From NCBI RefSeq assembly GCF_000349945.1, contig NC_020516.1, positions 1,178,001-1,242,000 of the forward strand: 64,000 nucleotides of DNA. The letters run 5' to 3'. The first letter of the stretch is position 1; every line of letters begins with the position of its first letter. Of this stretch, positions 17,501 through 25,313 are shown one piece after another. The position numbers and the translations under genes were made by a program. The notes under the pieces were generated by a model. The model did no database searches. It saw only the letters and a list, made by a program, of their open reading frames with translations, and was not told the origin of the DNA. The stretch is from Azoarcus sp. KH32C (lineage in GTDB: Bacteria; Pseudomonadota; Gammaproteobacteria; Burkholderiales; Rhodocyclaceae).

Positions 17501-18739
17501 TCAGGGCTTGCCGGTGCGAGGGGTGTTCGCGTGCTGCGCGATCGCCGCATCGAGTGCCTGGTGAAAACCCTCCGCGGCGCGACGTGCGCCGAAGATGCGG
17601 CCGATTTCTGCGGCCCGTCCCCTGCATTGCGAGTCGGTCAGCAGTCCCTGGGCGGCGCTGCGCAAGGTCCGAACCGTGGCATGCTCGGGACGCAGCGCGA
17701 GGCCGGCGCCGTATGCGACCACGCAATCCATGTTCAGGTGCTGGTCCAGGTTGAACGGGATGCCGAGCACGGGCACTCCGCAAGCGAGGGCCTGATGGCT
17801 CGTCGGGCTGCCGCCGTTACAGATCACGAGATCCGCGCGCGCACTCATCTGCGCTCCGGGCAGGTAATCGGCAACCGTGACGTTTGCCGGCACGTGCTCG
17901 AGCCGTGCCCCGGCCGAGGCGACGGCAACATGGCAATCGAGCTCGGATAGCGCTTCGAGAATGACCGGAAGGAGTGCGCCCGATCCGGAGCTTCCGAGGG
18001 TCACGTAGACGAGAGGTCGGCCCGACGCGGCGGGAGGAAAATCCGGCATCGGCAGCTCGGGCGACCACTCGACGGGGCCGATGTATCGGTGCGTGTCAGG
18101 CAGGCTTGAGGTCGGCACGAGTTCGGGCACGTCGGCGTACAGCGTCATGTCGGCGTCAGTGTAGACGCGGCGCAGGTCGAGCCCCAGGCTGGGAAGTCCA
18201 TATTCGCGGCGCAGCAGGTTCAGCGGGACGGTGTGCCAGGCGAACGCGAAGGGGCGGCCGAGCGCGAAGAAGGCGGAGGCGAGCGGGACGCCCAGGATTC
18301 GCGCCATCGGCAGACTGGGCATCGGGATGCGGCGGCGCGACGCGTAGGGGCTCCAGTAGGCGTTCGAGAGCGCGACGTAAGGAATGCCGGCGACGCGCGC
18401 ACTGACCGACAGCGACAGACGGAAGTCACCGACGACGACGTCCGGCTTCACGCGCTCGAGCAGTTCCAGGTCTTCGGGGACGTATTGCCTCAGCGTGCTC
18501 AAGGGGTAAAGGCGGGAGCCTTTGGCAAGACGGGACATGAAGAGCCGCGGCTCGATCGAGTTGATGGGCTCGCGCGGCCAGGGCCACTCGGGGAACAGGC
18601 GAAGGTAGGTGTCATTGCAGGCGAAAACGACTTCCCACTCCTGCGCATCGAGACTGCGGGCGAGAGCGTAGGGGCGGGCGACGTGGGCGAGTGTCGCCGC
18701 TTCGGCAATGAAGAGTAGGCGCCGTCTCGATCTTGTCAG
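17501..18739 (-). CDS. GT1/UGT-like glycosyltransferase, apparently starting at CTG
   Basis: About 412 residues of the UDP-glycosyltransferase (MGT) fold. The N-terminal strand RRRLLFIAEAATLAHVARP and the C-terminal donor-site motif CNGGSPTSHQALACGVPVLG fit the family. It should move a sugar from an NDP-sugar to a small molecule or lipid. The frame upstream of 18739 contains no ATG, GTG or TTG until 19387, where it would lie inside the transglycosylase gene. A CTG codon overlaps the TGA stop of that gene (CTGA), with AGGAG eight bases before it. I therefore place the start at this CTG; the exact start is uncertain. Confidence 0.75.
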   Translation of the reverse strand: MTRSRRRLLFIAEAATLAHVARPYALARSLDAQEWEVVFACNDTYLRLFPEWPWPREPINSIEPRLFMSRLAKGSRLYPLSTLRQYVPEDLELLERVKPDVVVGDFRLSLSVSARVAGIPYVALSNAYWSPYASRRRIPMPSLPMARILGVPLASAFFALGRPFAFAWHTVPLNLLRREYGLPSLGLDLRRVYTDADMTLYADVPELVPTSSLPDTHRYIGPVEWSPELPMPDFPPAASGRPLVYVTLGSSGSGALLPVILEALSELDCHVAVASAGARLEHVPANVTVADYLPGAQMSARADLVICNGGSPTSHQALACGVPVLGIPFNLDQHLNMDCVVAYGAGLALRPEHATVRTLRSAAQGLLTDSQCRGRAAEIGRIFGARRAAEGFHQALDAAIAQHANTPRTGKP

Positions 18740-19401
18740 GGCCGCATCTCCTGCGAGGATCGCGATTGTGCGTTGACGCGCCGCTGGAAGCGATCCAGCA
18801 CTTTGGGCACGTACGCGCGGGTTTCGGGATATGGGGGAACCGTGTTGCCGTAGCGGCTGACTGCGCCTTCTCCGGCGTTGTATGCGGCCAGTGCGAGTGG
18901 CAGGGTGTTGAAGCGATCGATCAGTTCGCGCAGGTAACGGGCGCCGCCGGAGATGTTCTGACGCAGGTCGAAGGGGTCGTTGACGCCGAAGCGCGAGGCG
19001 GTCTGGGGCATGAGCTGCATCACGCCGAGCGCGCCTTTCGGGGAGCGCGCCCGTTCGTTGAATCCGCTTTCGACGGAGGCGACGGCTTCCAGCAGCGCCG
19101 GATGCACACCGGTTTCGCGCGCGGTATCGTGAATCACCCGGCTGATGGCCTCGGGTGTGCCGCGCATCCGGGGCGCCTCGGGCAGGATACGGGGGGCGGT
19201 CGACGGCTGGAAGCGCGTACCCGGTATGGCGCGATGGCGGGGGTCGCTCGGCGCGTCGCTGAAGTGCGAGATGCCCTGATCGTCGACAAAGGCATAGAGC
19301 TGCTGGGCGTGTGCCGCATGGGCACCCAGGATGGCGAGAATCGATGCGAGCACCCGCAAGGGGGCCACCACGCGAGCCCGTATACATGACGAAAGCGTCA
19401 T
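18736..19401 (-). CDS. lytic transglycosylase (SLT domain) with DUF4124-like N-terminus
   Basis: 221 residues. A signal peptide (cleavage after HAA-HAQ) is followed by a short DUF4124-like region (LYAFVDDQGISHFSDAP) and a Slt70-type catalytic domain. That domain has the catalytic Glu in ASVESGFN, then GALGVMQLMPQTA and LAAYNAGEGAV, the three standard motifs. It cuts peptidoglycan with formation of 1,6-anhydro-MurNAc in the periplasm. I chose ATG 19401 because it gives a normal signal peptide; an earlier ATG at 19452 adds a polar leader. It is divergent from the secretion operon and may open the wall for it. Confidence 0.9.
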   Translation of the reverse strand: MTLSSCIRARVVAPLRVLASILAILGAHAAHAQQLYAFVDDQGISHFSDAPSDPRHRAIPGTRFQPSTAPRILPEAPRMRGTPEAISRVIHDTARETGVHPALLEAVASVESGFNERARSPKGALGVMQLMPQTASRFGVNDPFDLRQNISGGARYLRELIDRFNTLPLALAAYNAGEGAVSRYGNTVPPYPETRAYVPKVLDRFQRRVNAQSRSSQEMRP

Positions 19402-19583
19402 CGGTGCAGTATCCTCTCGCGACAATTCCGGCATCGTGGTCGGTCTGTCCACATCGCTACCCCGTCAGGTAATGCGCAGCATGTTCGGCAACTATTACGC
19501 ATACCGGTTCGATTTTCTGCGCATGACTTGATGTATTGAATGTATGGTAACGTTAATCTCAGACTTGGAGCGCGGAGTTCTTC

Positions 19584-20018
19584 ATGCGTCTACAGGCAGC
19601 GCGGGCCGCGAAGACGGTCGCAGCGGGTTTCACTCTCCTCGAGCTGCTGGTGGTCATGGTGATCATCGGGCTGCTCGCCGGCTACGTCGGCCCGCATTAC
19701 TTTTCCCAGATCGGCAAGTCCGAAGTCAAGGCGGCCAAGGCCCAGATCGACGCGCTCGAGAAGGCTCTCGATCAGTATAGGCTGGATGTCGGGCATTACC
19801 CGACCACGGACCAGAGCTTGCGGGCCTTGAACAGTGCACCGGCCGGCGAGAGCCGCTGGCAGGGGCCGTATCTTCGCAAGGCGGTTCCGGACGATCCCTG
19901 GGGCAAGCCCTACCAGTATCGCCAGCCGGGCGAGCACGGCGAGTACGACCTGTTTTCCCTGGGGCGGGACGGGCAGCCCGGCGGCGAAGGTGAGGCGGCG
20001 GACATAACCAATTGGTGA
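19584..20018 (+). CDS. gspG: major pseudopilin GspG-like
   Basis: 144 residues. The prepilin cleavage site is G15/F16 with Glu at mature position 5 (FTLLELLVVMVIIGLLAG). The C-terminal domain has the GspG pattern DQSLRALN...YLRKAVPDDPWGKPYQY, which carries the calcium-binding loop region. It forms the shaft of the type II-like pseudopilus after processing by a prepilin peptidase, which is not in this window. First gene of the secretion operon. Confidence 0.92.
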   Translation: MRLQAARAAKTVAAGFTLLELLVVMVIIGLLAGYVGPHYFSQIGKSEVKAAKAQIDALEKALDQYRLDVGHYPTTDQSLRALNSAPAGESRWQGPYLRKAVPDDPWGKPYQYRQPGEHGEYDLFSLGRDGQPGGEGEAADITNW

Positions 20019-20021
20019 TCC

Positions 20022-21197
20022 ATGCGCTATCGGGTGAGGGCCATCGGAGCAAGTGCGACGGTCGTCGAGACGGAGCTTGAGGCTGCCAGCGAGGCCGATG
20101 CGCGCGCCATAGCGGTTGCGCGTGGCTTATCGGTCCTGTCCCTGAAGGAAATGGCGCGTGGCCGGGGACGCCGCCGCTTTCCGCTGTTGCTGTTCAACCA
20201 GGAGTTACTTGCGCTGCTGCGCGCCGGGATCTCACTGGCCGAGGCGGTCGCTGCTCTGGTCGAGAAGGAAACCCGCCCCGGCGTGCGCGGCGTGCTGACC
20301 GGGGTGCTTGCTGCCCTGAACGAAGGCCGCAGCCTTTCGAGCGCGTTAGAGGCGGCGCCGCATGCCTTCCCTGACCTGTATGTGGCGATGATCCGAGCCG
20401 CCGAGCGCACGAGCGACCTCGATCAGGCGGTCGAGCGCTACATCGCCCACCTGCAGGAAGAGGGACGGCTGCGCGACAAGCTGGTCAGTGCGGCGATCTA
20501 TCCGCTGCTGCTGGTGGGCGCTGGGGGGCTGGTGGTGCTGTTCCTGCTCGGCTACGTGGTGCCCCGCTTTTCGCACATCTACGAGGACGTCGGCACGGAT
20601 CTTCCGTTCATGTCGCGGCTGTTGCTGGAATGGGGGCAGTTCGTCGAGGCGCATGCGGTCGGGATGGGTGTGTTCCTGGCCTTGCTGATCGCAGGGGGCT
20701 TCGCGCTGGTGCGCAGCCAGGCCGTCTGGGCGGCGGTGGGACGCCAGATGTGGCGTATGCCTTTCATCGGCGAACGGCTGCGGGTCTTCCAGTTGGCGCG
20801 TTTCTATCGTACCGTCGGCATGCTTCTGTCGGGCGGCATCCCGGCCGTGACGGCGCTCGGAATGGTGACGGGCCTGTTATCCCCGATGCTGCAGTCAGGC
20901 CTGAACGCCGCCATCGTTTCGATCCGCGAAGGGCGCAGCTTTTCCTCGACGCTCGCGACCCGCGGCCTGACGACGCCGGTCGCGTTGCGCATGCTCGAGG
21001 TCGGCGAGCGGGCCGGGAACCTGGGCGAGATGCTGACGCGCGCGGCCGAATTCCATGAAGAAGACACCGCGCGCCAGCTCGAATGGCTGACACGCCTGTT
21101 CGGGCCGCTGTTGATGTTGTTGATCGGCTGCGTGATCGGGCTGATCGTCGTGCTGATGTATCTGCCGATCTTCCAGCTTGCCGAGAGCATCAAATGA
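20022..21197 (+). CDS. gspF: inner-membrane platform protein GspF-like
   Basis: 391 residues with the duplicated GspF/PilC domain and three membrane segments (about 165-188, 215-235 and 360-385). Family motifs include LLRAGISLAEA and GIPAVTALGMV. It is the polytopic core of the assembly platform, coupling the GspE ATPase to pseudopilus growth. It starts three bases after gspG. Confidence 0.92.
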   Translation: MRYRVRAIGASATVVETELEAASEADARAIAVARGLSVLSLKEMARGRGRRRFPLLLFNQELLALLRAGISLAEAVAALVEKETRPGVRGVLTGVLAALNEGRSLSSALEAAPHAFPDLYVAMIRAAERTSDLDQAVERYIAHLQEEGRLRDKLVSAAIYPLLLVGAGGLVVLFLLGYVVPRFSHIYEDVGTDLPFMSRLLLEWGQFVEAHAVGMGVFLALLIAGGFALVRSQAVWAAVGRQMWRMPFIGERLRVFQLARFYRTVGMLLSGGIPAVTALGMVTGLLSPMLQSGLNAAIVSIREGRSFSSTLATRGLTTPVALRMLEVGERAGNLGEMLTRAAEFHEEDTARQLEWLTRLFGPLLMLLIGCVIGLIVVLMYLPIFQLAESIK

Positions 21198-22867
21198 CCA
21201 ATCCGCTTGCCGCAGTGCTGGCACCGCCGCCATTTTCCGCAGCCGATTTCGCGGCCGCGGCGGTGGGTGGTGCCCGGATCGTCGAAGGGCTCGCGAAGCT
21301 CGAGCCCGACCCTGAGATCCGCCTCGCGCGGCTCGCGCGCAGCACAGGCCTGACACCGGTGGGTCATGCCCGGCTGATGACACTGGTGCCCGATTTTTCG
21401 GCGATCGCATTCGAGACGGCTCTCAACCGCGAATGCGCGGCCTTGCGCGAGGAGGAGGGGCGCCTTCTCGTCGTGGTCGCCGATCCCTTCGACTCGGACC
21501 TCCTCGACGGTCTCGGGGCTCGCCTCGTCGAACCCTATACGGTGCTGCTGGCGGACCACGACGACCTGATGGCCTGCCTCGCGCGCCACGAGGACGAGGT
21601 GCGCCGCGCGGCAGGGCTGATCGAGTCGCGCGAGACCGGGGCGGCCGGGGAGCGCGCCGAGGATCTGTCGCTCAAGCGCATCAGTGCCGACGCGAGTCCC
21701 GTGGTCAAGCTCGTGAATTCCACTTTGTACGACGGCTTGAAGCAACTGGCGAGCGACATCCACTTGGAATCGGTGCCCGGCGGCCTGGTGATCAAGTACC
21801 GCCTCGACGGCGTGTTGTCGCGCGTGGGCGCCGTGCAGGGGGCGGATTTTGCGGAGCAGGCGATTTCGCGGATCAAGGTGATGGCGGATCTCGACATCGC
21901 CGAACGCCGCGTGCCGCAAGACGGCCGTTTCAAGGTCAGCGCAGGCGGACGCGAGATCGACTTCCGCGTGTCGATCATGCCGAGCATCCACGGCGAAGAC
22001 GCAGTGATGCGGATTCTCGACAAGGAGCACCTGACGCGCGAGATGAGCGGCTTGACGCTCGAGACGCTCGGGTTCGACGAGGGGGTACGCGCCGCCCTGC
22101 GTCGCCTCGCGCGCCTGCCATACGGGATGCTACTCGTGACCGGGCCGACGGGCTCGGGCAAGACGACGACTTTGTATGCCACGCTGGTCGAGACCAACCA
22201 GGGCGTCGACAAGATCGTCACGATCGAGGATCCGGTGGAATACCAGCTGTCCGGCGTGCTGCAGATCCCGGTGAACGAGAAGAAGGGCCTGACCTTTGCC
22301 CGCGGCCTGCGATCCATCCTGCGCCACGACCCGGACAAGATCATGGTGGGCGAGATCCGCGACGGGGAGACGGCCGAGATCGCCGTGCAGGCCGCGCTGA
22401 CGGGCCACCTCGTATTTACGACCGTCCACGCCAACAACGTATTCGACGTGATGGGGCGCTTCATGCACATGGGGATCGATCCGTACAACCTCGTCGCCGC
22501 GCTGAACGGTATCGTCGCGCAGCGCCTGGTGCGCATGAATTGCCCGTATTGCACGCAGGATGTCGTGCCCGACGCCGAGCTGATCGCGGAGTCGGGGCTC
22601 GCGGACGTCAGCGGATTCCGCTTCCGTGCCGGCCTGGGCTGCGGCCATTGCCGGGGATCGGGCTATCGCGGGCGGCGGGCCGCGGCCGAGGTGCTGCTGC
22701 TCAACGATGAACTGCGGGAGTTGATCGTCGCGCGGGCGCCGATCCGGGCGGTGAAGGAGGCTGCCGGCCGGGCGGGTTTCCACGGGCTGCGTGCGGCGGC
22801 GCTGGACATGGTCGCAGCGGGCGAGACGACTTTGCAGGAGGTGAATCGTGTCACGCTGGTGGCCTGA
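21194..22867 (+). CDS. gspE: assembly ATPase GspE-like
   Basis: 557 residues of the PulE/PilB family. Walker A is GPTGSGKTTTLY near residue 318, followed by the Asp box (MVGEIRDGETAEIA) and His box. A tetracysteine zinc site CPYC...CGHC is present near residues 453-485. It hydrolyses ATP in the cytosol to drive pseudopilus assembly. The start at 21194 overlaps the gspF stop as ATGA. The frame extends further upstream inside gspF, but that part has no family match. Confidence 0.92.
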   Translation: MTNPLAAVLAPPPFSAADFAAAAVGGARIVEGLAKLEPDPEIRLARLARSTGLTPVGHARLMTLVPDFSAIAFETALNRECAALREEEGRLLVVVADPFDSDLLDGLGARLVEPYTVLLADHDDLMACLARHEDEVRRAAGLIESRETGAAGERAEDLSLKRISADASPVVKLVNSTLYDGLKQLASDIHLESVPGGLVIKYRLDGVLSRVGAVQGADFAEQAISRIKVMADLDIAERRVPQDGRFKVSAGGREIDFRVSIMPSIHGEDAVMRILDKEHLTREMSGLTLETLGFDEGVRAALRRLARLPYGMLLVTGPTGSGKTTTLYATLVETNQGVDKIVTIEDPVEYQLSGVLQIPVNEKKGLTFARGLRSILRHDPDKIMVGEIRDGETAEIAVQAALTGHLVFTTVHANNVFDVMGRFMHMGIDPYNLVAALNGIVAQRLVRMNCPYCTQDVVPDAELIAESGLADVSGFRFRAGLGCGHCRGSGYRGRRAAAEVLLLNDELRELIVARAPIRAVKEAAGRAGFHGLRAAALDMVAAGETTLQEVNRVTLVA

Positions 22868-23573
22868 AGCCGCGCGCCTGCTCGTGGAGCCCGACGCGTT
22901 CGACATCGCAGCGGGCGGTGCGCCCCGCCGCGTCGAGTTTGCGGGCAGGCCCCAGGACGCGTTGCCGCTGCTGTCTCAGGAAGGCGATGCGGCAATCCGG
23001 CCGGGGACGCGGTGGCAAGTGCTGCTGGCGGACGGACTGGTCCGTTATCTCGTCGTCGAATGGCCGGCGGGTCTCCGCGGGCGCCCGGAACGGGCGGCGT
23101 TCGTCGCACATCGTTTCCGCGAAGTGCATGGCATCGAATCGCCGGAATGGCAGTTCGCGATCGAGCCGAGCGTCACCGGCGTTCCGACGATCGCATGTGC
23201 CGCGCCAGTCGAGCTGATCGCGGCGGTGGACGAGTGGGCCGCTCGCAACCGCCTGCGGGTTGCCCGCATTACCGGCGAATTCGTCGCGACATACAACCGT
23301 TTGCGATCGCGGCTCGACAATCCGCTGGGCGCGTTGGCCATCGAGCGGGGCGGCCGCTTGACCGTCGGGCTGTGGCACGACGCCATGTGGCTTTCCGTGC
23401 GCAGTCAGCCGCTCGGAGCCGGAGGAGCGAATGCACTTGGCCAGCTTCTCCAGTCCCTGCAGACGCGAGCCGCCAGCCAGGCCGAGGGTGGAACCTTGTA
23501 CCGCGCCGGAACGGATCTCGAAGCGCCCGCCGGCTGGGCGGCGATTGCATTAGGAGGCGAAGCATGGGCCTGA
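22848..23573 (+). CDS. GspL/PilM-like platform protein (cytoplasmic)
   Basis: 241 residues, no membrane segment. It occupies the position of the actin-like GspL/PilM component that joins the ATPase to the membrane. Identity rests mainly on gene order: the sequence itself shows only weak resemblance (RITGEFVATYNRLR, ALAIERGGRLTVGLW). Starts at GTG 22848, with CAGGAGG seven bases upstream, overlapping gspE by 20 bases. Confidence 0.6.
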   Translation: MSRWWPEAARLLVEPDAFDIAAGGAPRRVEFAGRPQDALPLLSQEGDAAIRPGTRWQVLLADGLVRYLVVEWPAGLRGRPERAAFVAHRFREVHGIESPEWQFAIEPSVTGVPTIACAAPVELIAAVDEWAARNRLRVARITGEFVATYNRLRSRLDNPLGALAIERGGRLTVGLWHDAMWLSVRSQPLGAGGANALGQLLQSLQTRAASQAEGGTLYRAGTDLEAPAGWAAIALGGEAWA

Positions 23574-24118
23574 TGCGTCGCGTGCCATTGTCGATCCAGC
23601 TCGACTTCGTCGCTGCCCGGCGGGGCCCGCGCTGGTATGGCTGGGCATTGCTCATGGCGGGCGTCGCCGGCGCGGCCTTGGCGTTTGCCGACTACCGCGC
23701 GGAACAGGCGGAGCTCGCCGAACGGCAGACGATTATCGGCCGCCTGCGCGAGTCGATCGCCCGCGCGGCTCCATCCCCGCGCGCTGCGGCCGCCCGCGGT
23801 GTCAGCCCCGACGAGGCGAAGGCGGCGCTGGATGTCGCCGCGCACCTGAATGCCGCTTGGGGCCCATTGTTCGCCGGCATGGCGGCGGCCCAGACCGAGT
23901 CGGCCACCTGGATCTCGTTCGACGGCGATGCGTCGCGCAACAGCCTTCGGATTACGGGCGATGCGCGGAATTTGATGGCTGTCTTCGACTTGCTCGAACG
24001 TCTGGATGGCGCCGAAGGCATTGGCGATGTGCGGCTGACCAGTTACGAATGGACGAGCGCGGGCACCGTTCCTGTCGTGCGTTTTCACGCGAGCGCGACG
24101 TGGGGGGGCGGACAATGA
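23564..24118 (+). CDS. PilN/GspL-periplasmic-like protein
   Basis: 184 residues with a short cytosolic end, one membrane segment (about 26-46), a coiled-coil stretch and a compact periplasmic domain. This is the architecture of PilN, which in split systems stands for the periplasmic half of GspL. The start follows TAGGAGG. It overlaps both neighbours by a few bases. Assigned by layout and topology rather than strong motifs. Confidence 0.6.
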   Translation: MGLMRRVPLSIQLDFVAARRGPRWYGWALLMAGVAGAALAFADYRAEQAELAERQTIIGRLRESIARAAPSPRAAAARGVSPDEAKAALDVAAHLNAAWGPLFAGMAAAQTESATWISFDGDASRNSLRITGDARNLMAVFDLLERLDGAEGIGDVRLTSYEWTSAGTVPVVRFHASATWGGGQ

Positions 24119-24789
24119 AAGGCTTCCTGCACGGGCAAGGCTCCGGAATGCTTCCGATCGAGCCGGAAACGGGGATCGTGTCCCGCTCGGCCACGGACGT
24201 CGGCCGCGGTTTGCCCAGCTACGGCCGCAAGGGGCCTCGATCGAAGACCGTCCTGCGGCTCGTGCAGGAACGGGTGGGCCGTATTGTCGTCGAGGCGGGC
24301 TGGATCGGAGGCGTCGGAGTGGCGCTGTTGGTCGTCGCGCTGGTGGCCTCTTGGTTCGTCACGCGGGATGCGGACGAACGGCGGACGGCGCTGGCTGCGG
24401 AGCGCGCCGAGCTGTTGCGTGGCGAAGGCCGTCAGACGCCGGTCGTCGATGAGCGCGAACGCCTGAAGACCTTCTACGAGCGCTTCCCCCCGGCGGCCGA
24501 TCTGCCGGCAAGGCTGCGCCGGCTCGACGAGCTCGCGGCGCGCCACGGCGTGACATCGAAACGCACCGATTACCGCAGCGGGAGCGCGGTCGGGACCTCG
24601 CTGCAGGTCGTAAGCCTGGCGACTCCCATTGAGGGCGAATTCAAGGCCATCTACGATTGGCTGGCCGAAGTGCTCAATGACATGCCCGAGGTGGCGCTCG
24701 AATCCCTGAACGTGAAGCGCACGGACAGCAACACCAGCGTCGTCGAGGCCGAGGCGCGCCTGCAGATCTACCTGCGGGGGGCGAAATGA
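24115..24789 (+). CDS. GspM/PilO-like protein
   Basis: 224 residues: a cytosolic N-terminus of ~60 residues, one membrane helix (about 60-80), a coiled coil, then a ferredoxin-like periplasmic part (LARHGVTSKRTDYRSG...DWLAEVLNDMPEVALESL) as in PilO/GspM. Starts with ATGA overlap on the previous gene. It should pair with the PilN-like partner in the inner membrane. Confidence 0.65.
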   Translation: MKGFLHGQGSGMLPIEPETGIVSRSATDVGRGLPSYGRKGPRSKTVLRLVQERVGRIVVEAGWIGGVGVALLVVALVASWFVTRDADERRTALAAERAELLRGEGRQTPVVDERERLKTFYERFPPAADLPARLRRLDELAARHGVTSKRTDYRSGSAVGTSLQVVSLATPIEGEFKAIYDWLAEVLNDMPEVALESLNVKRTDSNTSVVEAEARLQIYLRGAK

Positions 24790-25313
24790 ACGCGCGTCAG
24801 CTGGTGCTGGGGATTGCCCTCGTCGCAACGGTGGCGGCGACATGGTGGGCGAGCCAGGACAAGGGGGCCGACAACGACGTCGTGCGGGCGCCGCGGTCCG
24901 AGCGTTCCCGGTCCGAAGGCGAGGCCTCGGTCGCGGGCGGCAAGACGGACGCCTCGGCGCCGGCGCAAGCCCGCGCCGATCGTTACGCGGCCCTGACCTC
25001 CGCACGCAGTCCATGGCCGGACGTGGCGGAGATGCTTGCCCGCCGGGTCAACTTCAGCCCGCCGGTCCGGTCGGCCCCGCCCGCTCCGCCCCCGGCGCCG
25101 ATGGCGCCTCCGCTCCCCTATCGCTTCGTCGGTGCCATCGAAGATGCACAGGGCAAGGCGGTCTTCCTGCTCGACGGCAGTCAGGTACGCCTCGTGCGGG
25201 AAGGGGAGAAATTGGGCAGCCAATACCGGGTGGAGCGGATTACGTCCAACGGCATCGAAATCACCTACCTCCCTCTTGATGTGAAGCAAACACTCAGCCG
25301 CCAGAGTCCATGA
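24786..25313 (+). CDS. GspC/PilP-like connector
   Basis: 175 residues: an N-terminal membrane segment (about 6-23), a Pro/Ala-rich linker, then a small beta domain (YRFVGAIEDAQGKAVFLLDG...VREGEKLGSQYRVERI) like the HR domain of GspC or PilP. It probably links the inner-membrane platform to the secretin. In annotated relatives this position is often mislabelled as a translation initiation factor because of the Ala/Pro-rich linker. ATGA overlaps on both sides. Confidence 0.65.
   Translation: MNARQLVLGIALVATVAATWWASQDKGADNDVVRAPRSERSRSEGEASVAGGKTDASAPAQARADRYAALTSARSPWPDVAEMLARRVNFSPPVRSAPPAPPPAPMAPPLPYRFVGAIEDAQGKAVFLLDGSQVRLVREGEKLGSQYRVERITSNGIEITYLPLDVKQTLSRQSP

Noticed and set aside
17501..19387. 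A 628-residue frame joining the glycosyltransferase to a long N-terminal part
   Set aside because: The first ~215 residues overlap the lytic transglycosylase in another frame, are Arg/Pro-rich and lack family resemblance; they are a high-GC shadow.
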